Below, piece by piece: positions 1 to 9,206 of a stretch of 64,000 bases of DNA. Below the pieces are notes generated by a model, which was not told the DNA's origin, did no database searches, and worked only from the letters and a program-made list of their open reading frames with translations. This DNA comes from Sorangium cellulosum So0157-2 (GTDB lineage: Bacteria; Myxococcota_A; Polyangia; Polyangiales; Polyangiaceae). Location: contig NC_021658.1 of the NCBI RefSeq assembly GCF_000418325.1, positions 5,195,501 through 5,259,500 of the forward strand, written 5' to 3'. How positions within the stretch are numbered: position 1 is the first letter of the stretch; every line of letters begins with the position of its first letter. Made by a program: the position numbers and the translations under genes.

Positions 1-734
1 ATCGGGGCGCCGCGGGGGACGACCTCGATGAAGAGATCGGCGCTCGACAGGTCGCCGCGGACGACCATGTGGATCCGGTGCCTGCCGACGCCGAGCCGCT
101 GCGCCGCCGGGATCTGGAAGTAGACGCGGCCCCCGGCGTCGCTCACGCCCTCGACCGCGGGGTGCGTCGAGTCCGCTTCCGTCGTGGTCGCCGAGCCGAG
201 GCGCTCCCACGCGCCGCTGCAGCCGCGGAGCAGGTAGATGTCGACCCGCTCGCCCTTCAGATCCTTGTCGGTGATCCCGTAGGCGAACTTGCCGATGATC
301 CACTGCGGGTCATCCGGGGTCAGGAAGAGATCGCGCCCGCGGTGGTTGGGGCTCCCAGCTCCGGCGATGATGTACGACGACACGTGATCCCATGCGAGCT
401 CCTCGCCCGGATCCGGCGGCTCGGCATCGCACCGCGGCGGCAGGTCGCACAGGGCGCCCAGCGGCCCGCCGCCGCTCGATGAACCGCCGCCCCCGCCGCT
501 CGCGAGATCGCCCCCGCGACCACCCTGGCCGTCGTCGCCCCCGCCGTCGTCGCCCCCGCCATCGTCGCCGCCGCCCTGGCCGTCGTCGCCGCCGCCCTGG
601 CCATCGCCGCCGCCCTCGCTCGACGAGCCGCCCGGCGGCTCGTCGCTCGGCGTCCACCCGAGCGTCGCGTCGGCCGATCCGCAGCCGATCGCGAGCGCTG
701 TTGTCGCCATGACAAGAAGGATCCTGGTCTGCAT
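1..734 (-). CDS. Lipoprotein with Gly/Asp-rich linker, C-terminus outside window
   Basis: The gene reads leftwards from ATG 734 and is still open at base 1, so about 244 codons are visible. The N-terminus is a short hydrophobic signal ending in the lipobox LAIGC (Cys18), so it should be a lipoprotein anchored after export. A low-complexity linker of Gly, Asp, Gln and Ser follows (about residues 33-75), then a folded part with several Cys and no motif I recognise. It is divergent from the gene at 863, leaving 128 bp for promoters. Function unknown; the start is supported by the signal peptide. Confidence 0.7.
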   Translation of the reverse strand, partial: MQTRILLVMATTALAIGCGSADATLGWTPSDEPPGGSSSEGGGDGQGGGDDGQGGGDDGGGDDGGGDDGQGGRGGDLASGGGGGSSSGGGPLGALCDLPPRCDAEPPDPGEELAWDHVSSYIIAGAGSPNHRGRDLFLTPDDPQWIIGKFAYGITDKDLKGERVDIYLLRGCSGAWERLGSATTTEADSTHPAVEGVSDAGGRVYFQIPAAQRLGVGRHRIHMVVRGDLSSADLFIEVVPRGAP

Positions 735-862
735 CGCGCCCGAGTGTGACCGAGTCGGCCCCGTTAGAACAGCGGCCTCTCCGGCCGCCGGCGCCCCCGC
801 GGCGGGTAGCGCTCGCCCCTTGCGCGCGGGCCTGACTCCGGGCAATCGTAGCTGCCCCAACG

Positions 863-1519
863 ATGCCCAAGCCCAACCCGAAGGTGCTGCTCCGCCACGC
901 CGGTGACTACCTCAAGGCTCACCCCGAGGAGATCGTGAGGGCGCTGCGCGGCGCGCTCGGCCTGCGCTTCGGCGTCCCGATCGATGCGCTGCGCTATCTG
1001 GCGCGGGAGCTCAGCGGCGGGAAGCGCGCGCCCAAGGACATCGTGATCGAGGCCGCGCCCCCCGGCCTGCGCCTCGCGCTCACCGTGAAGGCCATGGGCG
1101 CGCCGATCCGGGCCTCGTTCGCCGTCTACGCCGAGGAGCTCGATGTGCGCGCGGACGCCATCCGGGTCGGCCTGCGGATCGCCGACCTCAAGCTCCACGT
1201 GATGGGCGACGAGAGCTCGCCGATCGCCGGGCTTATCAACTCGGGGGCGATCGATCTCAACAAGCCCGGCAACCTCGTCTCCTTCATCCCCAACCGGCCG
1301 GCCGCGCTGATCGACGGCAAGGACGACAGGATCACCCTGGATCTGCTCAAGATTCCCGCCGTGGGCGGCAATCCGACGGTCGCGCGGGCGCTGCGCATCT
1401 GCGCGCCGGTGCTCGGTGTTCGTGCGCTGAAGACCAAGGATGACCACCTGGACGTGCACCTCAAGGCCACCCCCTCCGGCGTCCCCGCCGCCATCGCCGC
1501 GGCGCGCGCCGGCGTCTGA
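863..1519 (+). CDS. Conserved-looking hypothetical protein
   Basis: 218 residues from ATG 863, with codon use like its neighbours. There is no signal peptide or membrane segment. The N-terminal third is helical and basic; the rest alternates short hydrophobic strands with polar turns, in the manner of lipid-binding or beta-rich folds, but no catalytic motif is visible. It ends 44 bp before the kinase gene at 1564 on the same strand, so the two may be co-transcribed. Function not recognised. Confidence 0.65.
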   Translation: MPKPNPKVLLRHAGDYLKAHPEEIVRALRGALGLRFGVPIDALRYLARELSGGKRAPKDIVIEAAPPGLRLALTVKAMGAPIRASFAVYAEELDVRADAIRVGLRIADLKLHVMGDESSPIAGLINSGAIDLNKPGNLVSFIPNRPAALIDGKDDRITLDLLKIPAVGGNPTVARALRICAPVLGVRALKTKDDHLDVHLKATPSGVPAAIAAARAGV

Positions 1520-1563
1520 GGCCCTTTCCGGTCGGGGTTGTCGCCCGCTAGACTTCACCGTGC

Positions 1564-3732
1564 ATGTCTCGGCTCCCCGAGCCCGCGCCGGCCGCGCTCT
1601 CGCTTCAGTTCCTTGCAGAGATCGCGTCCGGAGCGACCACCCGCGTTGATCTCTGCAGGTCGGTAGGTCCGCACCGGCCAGGGGAGTTGCTCGCCGTCAA
1701 GCGGCTGCACCCGCACTACGCGGGGGACACGACCGTGGCCACCCGGTTCTTCGACGAGGTGCGCACCACCGCGGCGCTCAAGCACCCGAACGTCGTCGAG
1801 GTCGCCGGCTGGGGGACCGACGAGCAGGGCTCGTACTTCGCCGTCGAGCTCGTGCAGGGCGTGAGCCTCGCGCGGCTCATGAAGACCGTCTTCGACACGG
1901 GCGAGGTCTTCTCCGAGCGGCTCGTCGTCTACATCGGCGCGACGCTCTGCCGCGGGCTCGGCGCGGCGCACGAGCTCCGCGCGCCGAGCGGCGAGCTGCT
2001 CAACCTCGTGCACCGCGATCTCACGCCGGGCAACGTGCTCGTCGGGTTCCAGGGCGAGGTGAAGATCGCCGACTTCGGGCTCGCCAAATCGTCGCTCCGC
2101 GTGATGACCACCGCCGTCGGGGCGCGCCGGCGCGTGACGACGTACATGGCGCCGGAGCAGGCCCGCGGGGGCTCCGCCGACAGGCGCTCCGATCTGTTCT
2201 CGCTCGGCGTCGTGCTGTTCGAGCTCTTCTCGGGCAAGCACCCGTGGCCGTCGTCGAGCGACTACGAGCTCTTGCGCAACATGACGACGCAGCCCGCGGC
2301 CGACCTGCGGGAGCTCCGGCCGAAGATCGACAAGGAGCTCGTGGCGATCGTCATGGGCTGCCTCGAGCGTGACCCGGCCTCGCGCTTCCAGAGCGCGGAC
2401 GAGATCTTCGCGCGGCTCGAGGGCTGGCTGCGCAGCCACGGGTACCTCGAGGGGAACGAGGAGGCGCTCGGCCGGTTCGTGCGGCGCAACGCCATGAGGC
2501 AGATGCGCTGGTTCGAGCGCGCCGTCTCCGGCGGCTTCGCCGGGATGGCCAAGGCGCCGCGCCCCTCGCTCTCGGCCGCGACGGCGATCCCGCGCCGGCC
2601 CGCCGCAGCGCGGGACAGGGGGGCGAGCGCCCCCGACCGGCTCCGCCCGAGCGGCGCGGCGCCCGGCCGCGAGGACGATCCGACCGACGTCGAGGCGCGC
2701 GACGCCGTCACGCCGTCGCCGCTCACGGCGGTCCCCGGCTCGCGCGAGACGGACACGGCGTTCGGCAGCTCGCGGCGGCGCGGGGCGCTGCCCCCCGAGA
2801 CGGCCGACGAGAAGACCGTCGTCGTCGGGAGCAACGGCCGCGGGCGCGGCGATCCGGCGTCCAGCAGCTCGAGCGGCGGGCGGCAGCGCGGCAGCCTGCC
2901 CTCGTACGGATCCATCACCGCGCAGGACGCCGAGCCGCGCCCGCTCTCCGGGGCGACGCCGACGTACGCCGAGCCGCCGCCCTCGATCACCGCCGCGGCC
3001 GCGTTCTCCGTGGAGCACGACGCCGGGGCCGCGCCTGCGGCCCGCGGCGCGCCGGAGGGCGCGAGGCAGCTCCACGCCGAGGTCGACCGGCTCACGACCG
3101 AGGCGATCCGGTTCCGCGAGGAGGCGCGCTTCGCCGTGGCGCAGGCCGAGCGCAAGCTGGCGCTCGCCAAGGTGGCGGCCCACGTCTCCGAGGTGGCCGC
3201 CGACGCGCTGCGCCTCTCCGCGAGCGCCGGCGCGGAGAGCGCGTCGCGCCGCCTCGACGAGGCGCTCGCGCTCGAGCGCGCGATGCACAAGGTGATGTCG
3301 GCGCCGCTCACGCTCGCGCCCGAGGCGAGCGCGCTGCCGGTCGCGTGGGGCAACGAGCAGCAAGCCATCCTCGCCCAGCTCGGCCTCGAGCACCTCGGGT
3401 CCCCCGCGGCGCCGCGGCCCCCGGACCTCGGCGCGCCCCCTCCCGGGCTGGCTGCGGCGCCCCTCGACGCCGTCGCGGCGCCGGCCGTCGCGGCCTCGCG
3501 GCTCGCGGCCAGCGCGAGCGGCGGCGCTGCGGGCGCGCCGGCCGCTGCCGTCGCCGCCCCGGGCGGCGCGTCCGGCCCTGACACGCCGCCGAACCCGCCG
3601 AGCTCCGTGGACTCGGTCGCGTTCCAGGCGAGCCTCCGGCCGATGCTCCTCGGGGTGCCGCGCGCGCTCGCCCTCGCGGTCGCCGCGGCGGCCTTCATGG
3701 CGTTCGTCCTCTTGGCCTGGCTCTACTCCTGA
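1564..3732 (+). CDS. Membrane-anchored Ser/Thr protein kinase
   Basis: 722 residues. A protein kinase domain fills residues about 14-295: ATP-binding Lys46 in LAVKR, catalytic loop HRDLTPGN (His150-Arg151-Asp152), DFG at 170-172 and MAPEQ at 195-199. The usual Lys of HRDLKPxN is Thr here, as often in myxobacterial kinases. The Gly-rich loop is degenerate (ASGATTRV). Residues about 330-690 are a long Pro/Ala/Ser-rich region with a coiled-coil-like stretch near 500-560. The protein ends in one hydrophobic helix, so it is likely tail-anchored with the kinase in the cytoplasm. Substrate unknown. Confidence 0.92.
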   Translation: MSRLPEPAPAALSLQFLAEIASGATTRVDLCRSVGPHRPGELLAVKRLHPHYAGDTTVATRFFDEVRTTAALKHPNVVEVAGWGTDEQGSYFAVELVQGVSLARLMKTVFDTGEVFSERLVVYIGATLCRGLGAAHELRAPSGELLNLVHRDLTPGNVLVGFQGEVKIADFGLAKSSLRVMTTAVGARRRVTTYMAPEQARGGSADRRSDLFSLGVVLFELFSGKHPWPSSSDYELLRNMTTQPAADLRELRPKIDKELVAIVMGCLERDPASRFQSADEIFARLEGWLRSHGYLEGNEEALGRFVRRNAMRQMRWFERAVSGGFAGMAKAPRPSLSAATAIPRRPAAARDRGASAPDRLRPSGAAPGREDDPTDVEARDAVTPSPLTAVPGSRETDTAFGSSRRRGALPPETADEKTVVVGSNGRGRGDPASSSSSGGRQRGSLPSYGSITAQDAEPRPLSGATPTYAEPPPSITAAAAFSVEHDAGAAPAARGAPEGARQLHAEVDRLTTEAIRFREEARFAVAQAERKLALAKVAAHVSEVAADALRLSASAGAESASRRLDEALALERAMHKVMSAPLTLAPEASALPVAWGNEQQAILAQLGLEHLGSPAAPRPPDLGAPPPGLAAAPLDAVAAPAVAASRLAASASGGAAGAPAAAVAAPGGASGPDTPPNPPSSVDSVAFQASLRPMLLGVPRALALAVAAAAFMAFVLLAWLYS

Positions 3733-3809
3733 CGCGCCTCTCGCGCGGGCGCGCTGCGCCGAGACGTCGCTTGATCCCGGCGGGGCACGGCGGCTACCGT
3801 CCTAGGATC

Positions 3810-5306
3810 ATGAGCGAGCAAAGCGACTGGGTGCTGATCGGCCTCGACGAGAACACGGCGCGCCGGCAGGGGCTCCCCGCGCGCATGCCGGTGCCCCGCG
3901 GCGAGTTCGAGGGGCTCGCCGACAAAGGGCTCAGCATCGACGCCGCCCGCAAGTGGATCAAGGACTTCCTCACGAACTCCGAGGCCGGCAAGAGCGGCGT
4001 CTGGCGCAAGCAGAACAGCGCGCTCGTCTCGCAGCTCGAGGCCTTCCTCGACAAGGCGCCGGTCTGGGAGCGCGCGCAGAAGGCGTTCGGCGAGCGCGAC
4101 TACGAGAAGGCGATCTCGGCGCTCAAGCGCATCGTCACCATGGACCCCGACGACCACGCCGCGCGGCTGAACCTCGCCTCGGCGCAGGCCAACATGGGCG
4201 ACCACCCCGCGGCGCTGAAGAGCTTCCAGGCGATCCGGAAGACGTTCCAGGGGGACGCCGACTACCACGTGGCGGTCGGGCAGGTGCACCTGGCGATGCA
4301 GAAGAAGGACGCCGCCCTCGACGAGATGGTGCTCGCGCTCGAGGCGAAGCCCGACTGCCAGCCGGCGCTCGACGCGATGGTGCAGCTCGGGGTCCTCGTG
4401 CCGATCTACGAGAACCCGCGCGACGCGGCCACGCTCGTCTACGTGCGCTCCGACGCGGTGCTCGACTACCTGACCGGCCAGTGGGACGCGGCGCCGCGCG
4501 ACAGCGCCTTCTACCTCGAGCAGCTCGCCTACCACGAGCGCGAGCTCCGCCACGACATCGCGCTGGCCGCCGCCGACCGCTCCGTCGCCGTCGCGGGCGA
4601 GGGCGAGGGCGACCGCGTCGAGCGGGCGCACCTCGCGCGGATCGCCGCCCTGCGCGCGCTCGGGCGCACCGACGAGGCGCTCGCCGCGGCCGATGCGTTC
4701 GTGAAGACGGCGCCGTCGTCGTCGGGCGCGTGGGTCGAGCTCGCGAAATGCCTCTCCCAGGCCGGCCGCGGCGAGGAGGCGCCCGCCGCGATCGAGCGCG
4801 CGCTCGAGAGCGACCCCGGCGATCTCGCCGCGCTCTCGCTCCGGTTCTGGCCGAGCGACCCCGCCGACATCCTGAAGGTCAACGAGGCGATCCCCGCGCT
4901 CGCCGCCTTCGCCGCCGCGCACCCCGACAGCGCGGGCGCGCGCCGCTCGCTCGCCCGCGCCGAGCTCGTCGCGGGCCGGATCGACGACGCGCTCGCCGGC
5001 TTCGCCGCGGCCGTCGCGCTCGCGCCCGGGGACGACGACCTCCGCGCCGAGTACTGGAGCGAGCTCGGCAAGCAGCAGCGGTACGAGGAGATCATCGCCG
5101 ACGCCGCGAAGCTCTCGGATCTCTCGAAGCGCGACTGGAAGCTGCGCTGGAACGAGGCCGAGGCCTACGCCGCCCTCGGCAAGAACATCGAGGCGCGGGC
5201 CGCGTTCTCGGCCATCAACTTCGACGAGTCGCTGCACGTCGACGTGCGCCGCCGGGCCAAGCGCGCCGTCAAGACGATGGACGAGACGCCGCCGGTCGCG
5301 ACGTGA
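3810..5306 (+). CDS. TPR-repeat protein
   Basis: 498 residues from ATG 3810; an in-frame upstream start at 3771 would add 13 unconvincing residues. The body is a chain of helix pairs with TPR-like spacing (Ala/Leu/Tyr at regular positions), for example YEKAISALKRIVTMDP near residue 95 and further pairs to the C-terminus. There is no signal peptide or membrane helix, so it is probably a cytoplasmic scaffold. It lies 77 bp after the kinase gene, and a role in the same signalling path is possible but only inferred from position. Confidence 0.85.
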   Translation: MSEQSDWVLIGLDENTARRQGLPARMPVPRGEFEGLADKGLSIDAARKWIKDFLTNSEAGKSGVWRKQNSALVSQLEAFLDKAPVWERAQKAFGERDYEKAISALKRIVTMDPDDHAARLNLASAQANMGDHPAALKSFQAIRKTFQGDADYHVAVGQVHLAMQKKDAALDEMVLALEAKPDCQPALDAMVQLGVLVPIYENPRDAATLVYVRSDAVLDYLTGQWDAAPRDSAFYLEQLAYHERELRHDIALAAADRSVAVAGEGEGDRVERAHLARIAALRALGRTDEALAAADAFVKTAPSSSGAWVELAKCLSQAGRGEEAPAAIERALESDPGDLAALSLRFWPSDPADILKVNEAIPALAAFAAAHPDSAGARRSLARAELVAGRIDDALAGFAAAVALAPGDDDLRAEYWSELGKQQRYEEIIADAAKLSDLSKRDWKLRWNEAEAYAALGKNIEARAAFSAINFDESLHVDVRRRAKRAVKTMDETPPVAT

Positions 5307-5330
5307 CGCCGGGGCGCGGGCGGCGCGCGC

Positions 5331-6050
5331 TCAGAGCGAGCCGGAGACGCCGAGCCCGAGGGTGTCGCCGGTGACGATCGGCTTCACGGAGAGGGAGACG
5401 TCGTTGCGGACGAGCTTCTGCTGCGGCGCGGCGAGGCCGCCGATGAACATGCCGACGCCGGCGGCCTGCGCCAGCCCGTCGACCATGAGGACGAAGATCC
5501 CGCCGCCCTTCGCGTCGGCGGTGCCGATCGTGATGAAGGGCCCGGCGACGGGGATGTAGAGCGGGATGTAGCTCTCCCCGGTGCCGCCGCTCGCGCGATC
5601 CGCGCTCTCCGCGACGAGCCCGACCATGGCCGAGAGGAGGTACGTGACGCCGAACGTCACGGCGCCGCCGATGACCAGGCCGCGGCGCGCCCTCTCCTCG
5701 ACGTGGTAGCCCTCGGGGACGGCCTGCCCCTCCTCGTAGTTCATGACCCTCGGGCCGACCGGGTACCCGGTGGAGGTCTGGGCGTATCCGGGCGGCGGGG
5801 CGTACCCGGGAGGGGGGTACCCAGGCGGCGGGTAATAGCCGGGCTGCTGCCCGTAGGGGGCAGGTGCGCCGTACGGCGGGGGGGCGCCATAGGGCGCGGC
5901 CTGCGGCTGCGCGCCGGCAGGGTCGGCGGCGTCCGCCGACTGCGCGAACGCGGCGGGTGCGCTGAGCAGGAGTGCGGCGAGGGATGCTGCGCTGGCGAGG
6001 AGGGCGCGCGAGGGGTGCGCGGAGGCGCCCTGTCCGGGATGGATGTGCAT
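5331..6050 (-). CDS. Exported Pro/Gly/Tyr-rich membrane protein
   Basis: 239 residues. An N-terminal signal peptide (hydrophobic run about residues 17-33, likely cleavage at AFA-Q) is followed by a low-complexity stretch rich in PYGAP and PPGY motifs (about 45-90). Then come one clear hydrophobic segment (about 128-148) and a C-terminal part with further hydrophobic patches. The PGY repeats resemble flexible surface or envelope linkers. The gene converges with the TPR gene, with only 24 bp between the stops. Function unknown. Confidence 0.75.
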   Translation of the reverse strand: MHIHPGQGASAHPSRALLASAASLAALLLSAPAAFAQSADAADPAGAQPQAAPYGAPPPYGAPAPYGQQPGYYPPPGYPPPGYAPPPGYAQTSTGYPVGPRVMNYEEGQAVPEGYHVEERARRGLVIGGAVTFGVTYLLSAMVGLVAESADRASGGTGESYIPLYIPVAGPFITIGTADAKGGGIFVLMVDGLAQAAGVGMFIGGLAAPQQKLVRNDVSLSVKPIVTGDTLGLGVSGSL

Positions 6051-6187
6051 GGTCTACGACGCTAACGCAGCTCGCGCGCAAAGGTCCAGACGAGCGCAGG
6101 ACGCCGCTCTCCCGCGCGCGGCCCCGGGCGCAGCGGGCCGCGCGGCGGGTGCGCCTGGGCGCCGCGGCGGGCGCGTCGGGGCGGCGC

Positions 6188-7540
6188 CTAGGCGCGTGTG
6201 CGCGCGTGCTCCAGCGGCTGGGTCCCGAGCGCGCCGCCGTCCCTGCGCGGCTCGAGCGCCGGCGCGGGGTGATCCTCGAGGAGCCGCGGGGTCTCTCCCG
6301 TGATCAGCCGCGAGGCGCGCTCGTAGGTCAGGTACGACAGGGCCCACGAGAACAGCACCAGGAACCGGCTGCGGAAGCCGATGAGGAACAGGACGTGGAC
6401 GAGGAGCCACGCGAGCCACGCCAGGAACCCGGAGAGCTTCACCTTGCCGAAGTCGGCGACCGCGGCGGCCCGCCCGATCGTCGCCATCGAGCCCTTGTCG
6501 CGGTACCGGAACGGCAGCCGCGGCTGCCCCCGCACGGCGCGCGCGATGTTGCGCGCGGCGTGGCGCCCCTCCTGGATCGCCGCCGGCGCCACGCCTGGCA
6601 CCGGCTTCCCGTCCTCCTGCTTCAGCGACGCGAGGTCGCCGATGACGTAGACGTCCTCGTGGCCGGGCACGGTCAGGTCCGGCTCCACCAGCACGCGCCC
6701 CGCCCGGTCGAGCGGCACCCCGAGGCTCCGGGCGAGGGGCGAGGCGGCCACGCCGGCCCCCCAGAGCACGGTCTTGGCCTCGATCCGCTCGTCGCCGATC
6801 GAGACCCCGTCCTCGTCGATCCCGGTGACGAGGCGGCGCGTCTGCACCTCCACGTTGAGCGCCACGAGCTGCGCGCGCGCCTTCTCGCCGAGCTCGGGGA
6901 CGTACGACGGCAGCACCTGCCCGGCGCCCTCGACGACGACGATGCGCGCGTCGCGCGGGTTGATGCGCCGGAACTCGCGCACGAGCGTGTGCCGCGCGAG
7001 CTCCGAGAGCGCCCCGGCGAGCTCCACGCCGGTCGGGCCCGCGCCGACCACCACGAACGTCATCCAGGCCTTCCGCCGCGCCGGATCGGTCTCGCGCTCG
7101 GCCGCCTCGAAGGCGAGGAGGACGCGCCGCCGTATCTCCAGCGCATCCTCGACGGTCTTCAACCCGGGCGCGAACGGCGCCCACTCGTCGTGACCGAAAT
7201 AGGAGTGCGACGCCCCGGCGGCCACGATCAGCTTGTCGTAGCCGATCTCGCCGTCCTCGAAGATCACCCGCTTGCGCGCCGGATCGATCGCCGTCACCTC
7301 GGCGAGCAGCACGCTCGTGTTCTTCTGCTTGCGGAGCACGCGCCGGATGGGCGCGGCGATGTCGCTCGCGTTCAGGCCCGCGGTCGCGACCTGATACAGG
7401 AGGGGCTGGAACGTGTGGTGGTTCCGCCGGTCGATCACGGTCACCCGCACCGGCTCGCGCCGGAGCGCCTTCGCCGCGTAGAGACCGCCGAAGCCGGCAC
7501 CGATGATGACCACGTGCACCATGCCGTGGCCCTGGTTCAT
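6188..7540 (-). CDS. ndh: Type II NADH dehydrogenase (NAD(P)/FAD oxidoreductase)
   Basis: 450 residues from ATG 7540. A GTG at 7600 would add 20 residues before the conserved N-terminus, and ATG 7522 would remove six. FAD binding is shown by IIGAGFGGLYAAKAL near the N-terminus, and NADH binding by VVVGAGPTGVELAG near residue 170. The C-terminal part, with VIGDLASL before it, matches the single-subunit NADH:quinone oxidoreductases, which feed electrons to quinone without pumping protons. A hydrophobic C-terminal region would hold it to the inner membrane. The call is firm at family level. Confidence 0.92.
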   Translation of the reverse strand: MNQGHGMVHVVIIGAGFGGLYAAKALRREPVRVTVIDRRNHHTFQPLLYQVATAGLNASDIAAPIRRVLRKQKNTSVLLAEVTAIDPARKRVIFEDGEIGYDKLIVAAGASHSYFGHDEWAPFAPGLKTVEDALEIRRRVLLAFEAAERETDPARRKAWMTFVVVGAGPTGVELAGALSELARHTLVREFRRINPRDARIVVVEGAGQVLPSYVPELGEKARAQLVALNVEVQTRRLVTGIDEDGVSIGDERIEAKTVLWGAGVAASPLARSLGVPLDRAGRVLVEPDLTVPGHEDVYVIGDLASLKQEDGKPVPGVAPAAIQEGRHAARNIARAVRGQPRLPFRYRDKGSMATIGRAAAVADFGKVKLSGFLAWLAWLLVHVLFLIGFRSRFLVLFSWALSYLTYERASRLITGETPRLLEDHPAPALEPRRDGGALGTQPLEHARTRA

Positions 7541-7758
7541 GTAAGCTGTCTCAGCAAGCGGCCATACAGAAGATCGCGCGCTTTGACTCTGGACGTGCAC
7601 GTCGCGTGTTCATCCAGGCGCGGGGTGGGCGGAGAGGACGGCCGCTCGCGGGCATCGCTCGCCGGCAGCGCCTGCGTCTGGGTGCCTGGCGGCGACGGAG
7701 GGCTGCGGCCGACCGGCCGGTGCCTGGGCGGCTGGCTCGGCGCGTCTCGCGGGCCGAG

Positions 7759-8268
7759 CTATTGGATCGCTCTGCCCTGAGCGATCCACTTGTTCATGAA
7801 GACGGCGCTCTCTTCCCACCCCTGCCGCAGCTCCTTTTCAGCGCTGCTCTCGAGCAGGCCGCCGACGCCGAACACCTTCGCTTCGATGAAGATCTCGGCG
7901 ATCCGGCGCACCTTGTTGTCGCCGATCGCCTCGACGCGCACCACGCCCTCGTTGCGCATCTTGTCGGCCAGGGTGCTTGGCGTCAGCTTGAAGGTCCACA
8001 CCTTGGTGGCCTTGTTCAGCCTGCCTTCCTCGGTGTAGCGGAAGCCGGAGCCGAGCAGCTTCTCCACGGGACCGGGCAAATTCATCTTCGGCTTCCCGGC
8101 CGACCTCCGGATGATCTCCGTCTCGGTCTCGACCTGCTCCGTGATGGTGTACTCGGGAAACCCGAGCTCCTTCCGGTAAAGCTCCTCGTTGAAGGTCTTG
8201 TCCAGGAACAGCTTCCAAAAGGTGTCGACGTTGCAGTTGATCTCGTTCGTGATGGTGAACTTGCCCAT
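7759..8268 (-). CDS. DUF2505-type (START/SRPBCC-like) protein
   Basis: 169 residues. Start ATG 8268 is fixed by the Shine-Dalgarno-like AAAGGAACG just upstream; a longer frame to 8403 exists but is arginine-rich noise. The sequence opens with MGKFTITNEINCNVDTFW and has the strand pattern of the DUF2505 family, predicted to have a lipid- or ligand-binding SRPBCC fold. No signal peptide. Codon use is less GC-extreme than its neighbours (many Lys, Asn, Ile), which may reflect high expression. Ligand unknown. Confidence 0.85.
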   Translation of the reverse strand: MGKFTITNEINCNVDTFWKLFLDKTFNEELYRKELGFPEYTITEQVETETEIIRRSAGKPKMNLPGPVEKLLGSGFRYTEEGRLNKATKVWTFKLTPSTLADKMRNEGVVRVEAIGDNKVRRIAEIFIEAKVFGVGGLLESSAEKELRQGWEESAVFMNKWIAQGRAIQ

Positions 8269-8623
8269 GGATCGTTCCTTTGCGGTGCGGGTGAGGTCTT
8301 GCTCCGCGTTTACCGCAGCCCGTCCGTGGCGTCCACGCCTCGCCCGAAGCCACGGAGCCCAGGATCTTGGATGACGGTGTATCCGTCTTGGCCGTGCGCA
8401 CATCGCGCCCGCGGCTCCGAGCGCGAGCGCGACCGAGCGCTTTCGCGCGAGCGCGACCGAGCGCTTTTGCGCGAGCGCGACCGAGCGCGTTCACGAGGCG
8501 GCGCGCCGCGGACGCGCGAATCACTCCCGCGGCGCGAGCCGTTGTGGACGCTCGCGCTGCGCGGTGCGGAGAGCGGGCCGCGGACTTCCAACGCTTCCGT
8601 ATCCGTGCAAACATCTTCATGCT
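8269..8623. other. Divergent intergenic region
   Basis: 355 bp between the divergent genes at 8268 (minus) and 8624 (plus). It must hold both promoters, but I see no convincing -35/-10 pair. Its only clear structure is the three-copy 24-bp direct repeat at 8421-8492. Confidence 0.6.
8421..8492. repeat. Three tandem 24-bp repeats
   Basis: Three consecutive copies begin at 8421, 8445 and 8469. Each starts gcgcgagcgcgaccgagcgc and differs only in the last four bases. The array is in the promoter region of the response regulator at 8624. Noncoding in all likelihood; possible protein-binding array or simple slippage product. Confidence 0.9.
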
Positions 8624-9076
8624 GTGACGTGCATCCTCGTCATCGATGACGACACCGCGATCCGAGGCATGTTTGCCCGCGCGCTCCGCCCGCTCGGCGA
8701 CGTCGAGGAGGCGAACGGCGGGGCGCCGGCGCTGCGGCGGCTCGGCGCGCGCAAATTCGATCTCGTGGTGCTCGACCTGCACATGCCGGGGGTCGACGGC
8801 TTCAGCGTGCTCGAGTCGCTCTCGGCCAAGGGGGCGCTGAACCGGGACACGCCCGTCTTCGTCGTCACCGCCGACGAGTCGCAGCAGGCGCGCATCCGCG
8901 CGCTCCGGCGGCACGCGATCTTCCTGCTCTCGAAGCCGGTGAACCTCGCAATGCTCGTGTCGCTCGCGGAGTCGTCCCTGAAGAAAGCCGCGTCCCGCGC
9001 GACGCCGGTCCCCGACAAGCCTGCGGAGCCGCGTCCCGCGCGACGCCGGTCCCCGACAAGCCTGCGTCCCGCGTGA
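8624..9076 (+). CDS. Single-domain response regulator with altered tail
   Basis: 150 residues from GTG 8624, chosen because the receiver domain starts at once (ILVIDDD); an upstream GTG at 8564 adds an unlikely leader. The receiver domain has acidic Asp9/Asp10, phospho-acceptor Asp51 in VVLDLHMPG, Thr82 and Lys104 in LLSKP. There is no output domain, so it probably relays phosphate or acts by protein contact. After residue 122 the tail TPVPDKPAEP is cut short because a 41-bp duplication moves the frame. Without it the frame would run to 9123 and end in a second TPVPERP-type unit. Confidence 0.85.
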   Translation: MTCILVIDDDTAIRGMFARALRPLGDVEEANGGAPALRRLGARKFDLVVLDLHMPGVDGFSVLESLSAKGALNRDTPVFVVTADESQQARIRALRRHAIFLLSKPVNLAMLVSLAESSLKKAASRATPVPDKPAEPRPARRRSPTSLRPA

Positions 9077-9099
9077 CGCCGGTCCCCGAGAGGCCGCAG
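8990..9099. repeat. Short direct repeats causing a frame change
   Basis: Three copies of a roughly 36-bp element beginning gcgtcccgcg, at 8990, 9031 and 9064. Copies 1 and 2 are identical and 41 bp apart, which is not a multiple of three; copies 2 and 3 are 33 bp apart. The array forms the C-terminus of the response regulator gene. Confidence 0.9.
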
Positions 9100-9206
9100 G
9101 CCGACAAGCCGAAGAAGGACTGAGCGCGCCCGCCGCGGCGAGGCGCGTGGCGCCGCGCGGGCACGCGGCGCAGGCGAAGACCCGAGCCGCGCCCGGTCGG
9201 ACGGCG

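Noticed and set aside
7606..8649. Long plus-strand ORF opposite the DUF2505 gene
   Set aside because: It is the reverse shadow of the real minus-strand gene, with Arg/Leu/His-rich composition and no motif.
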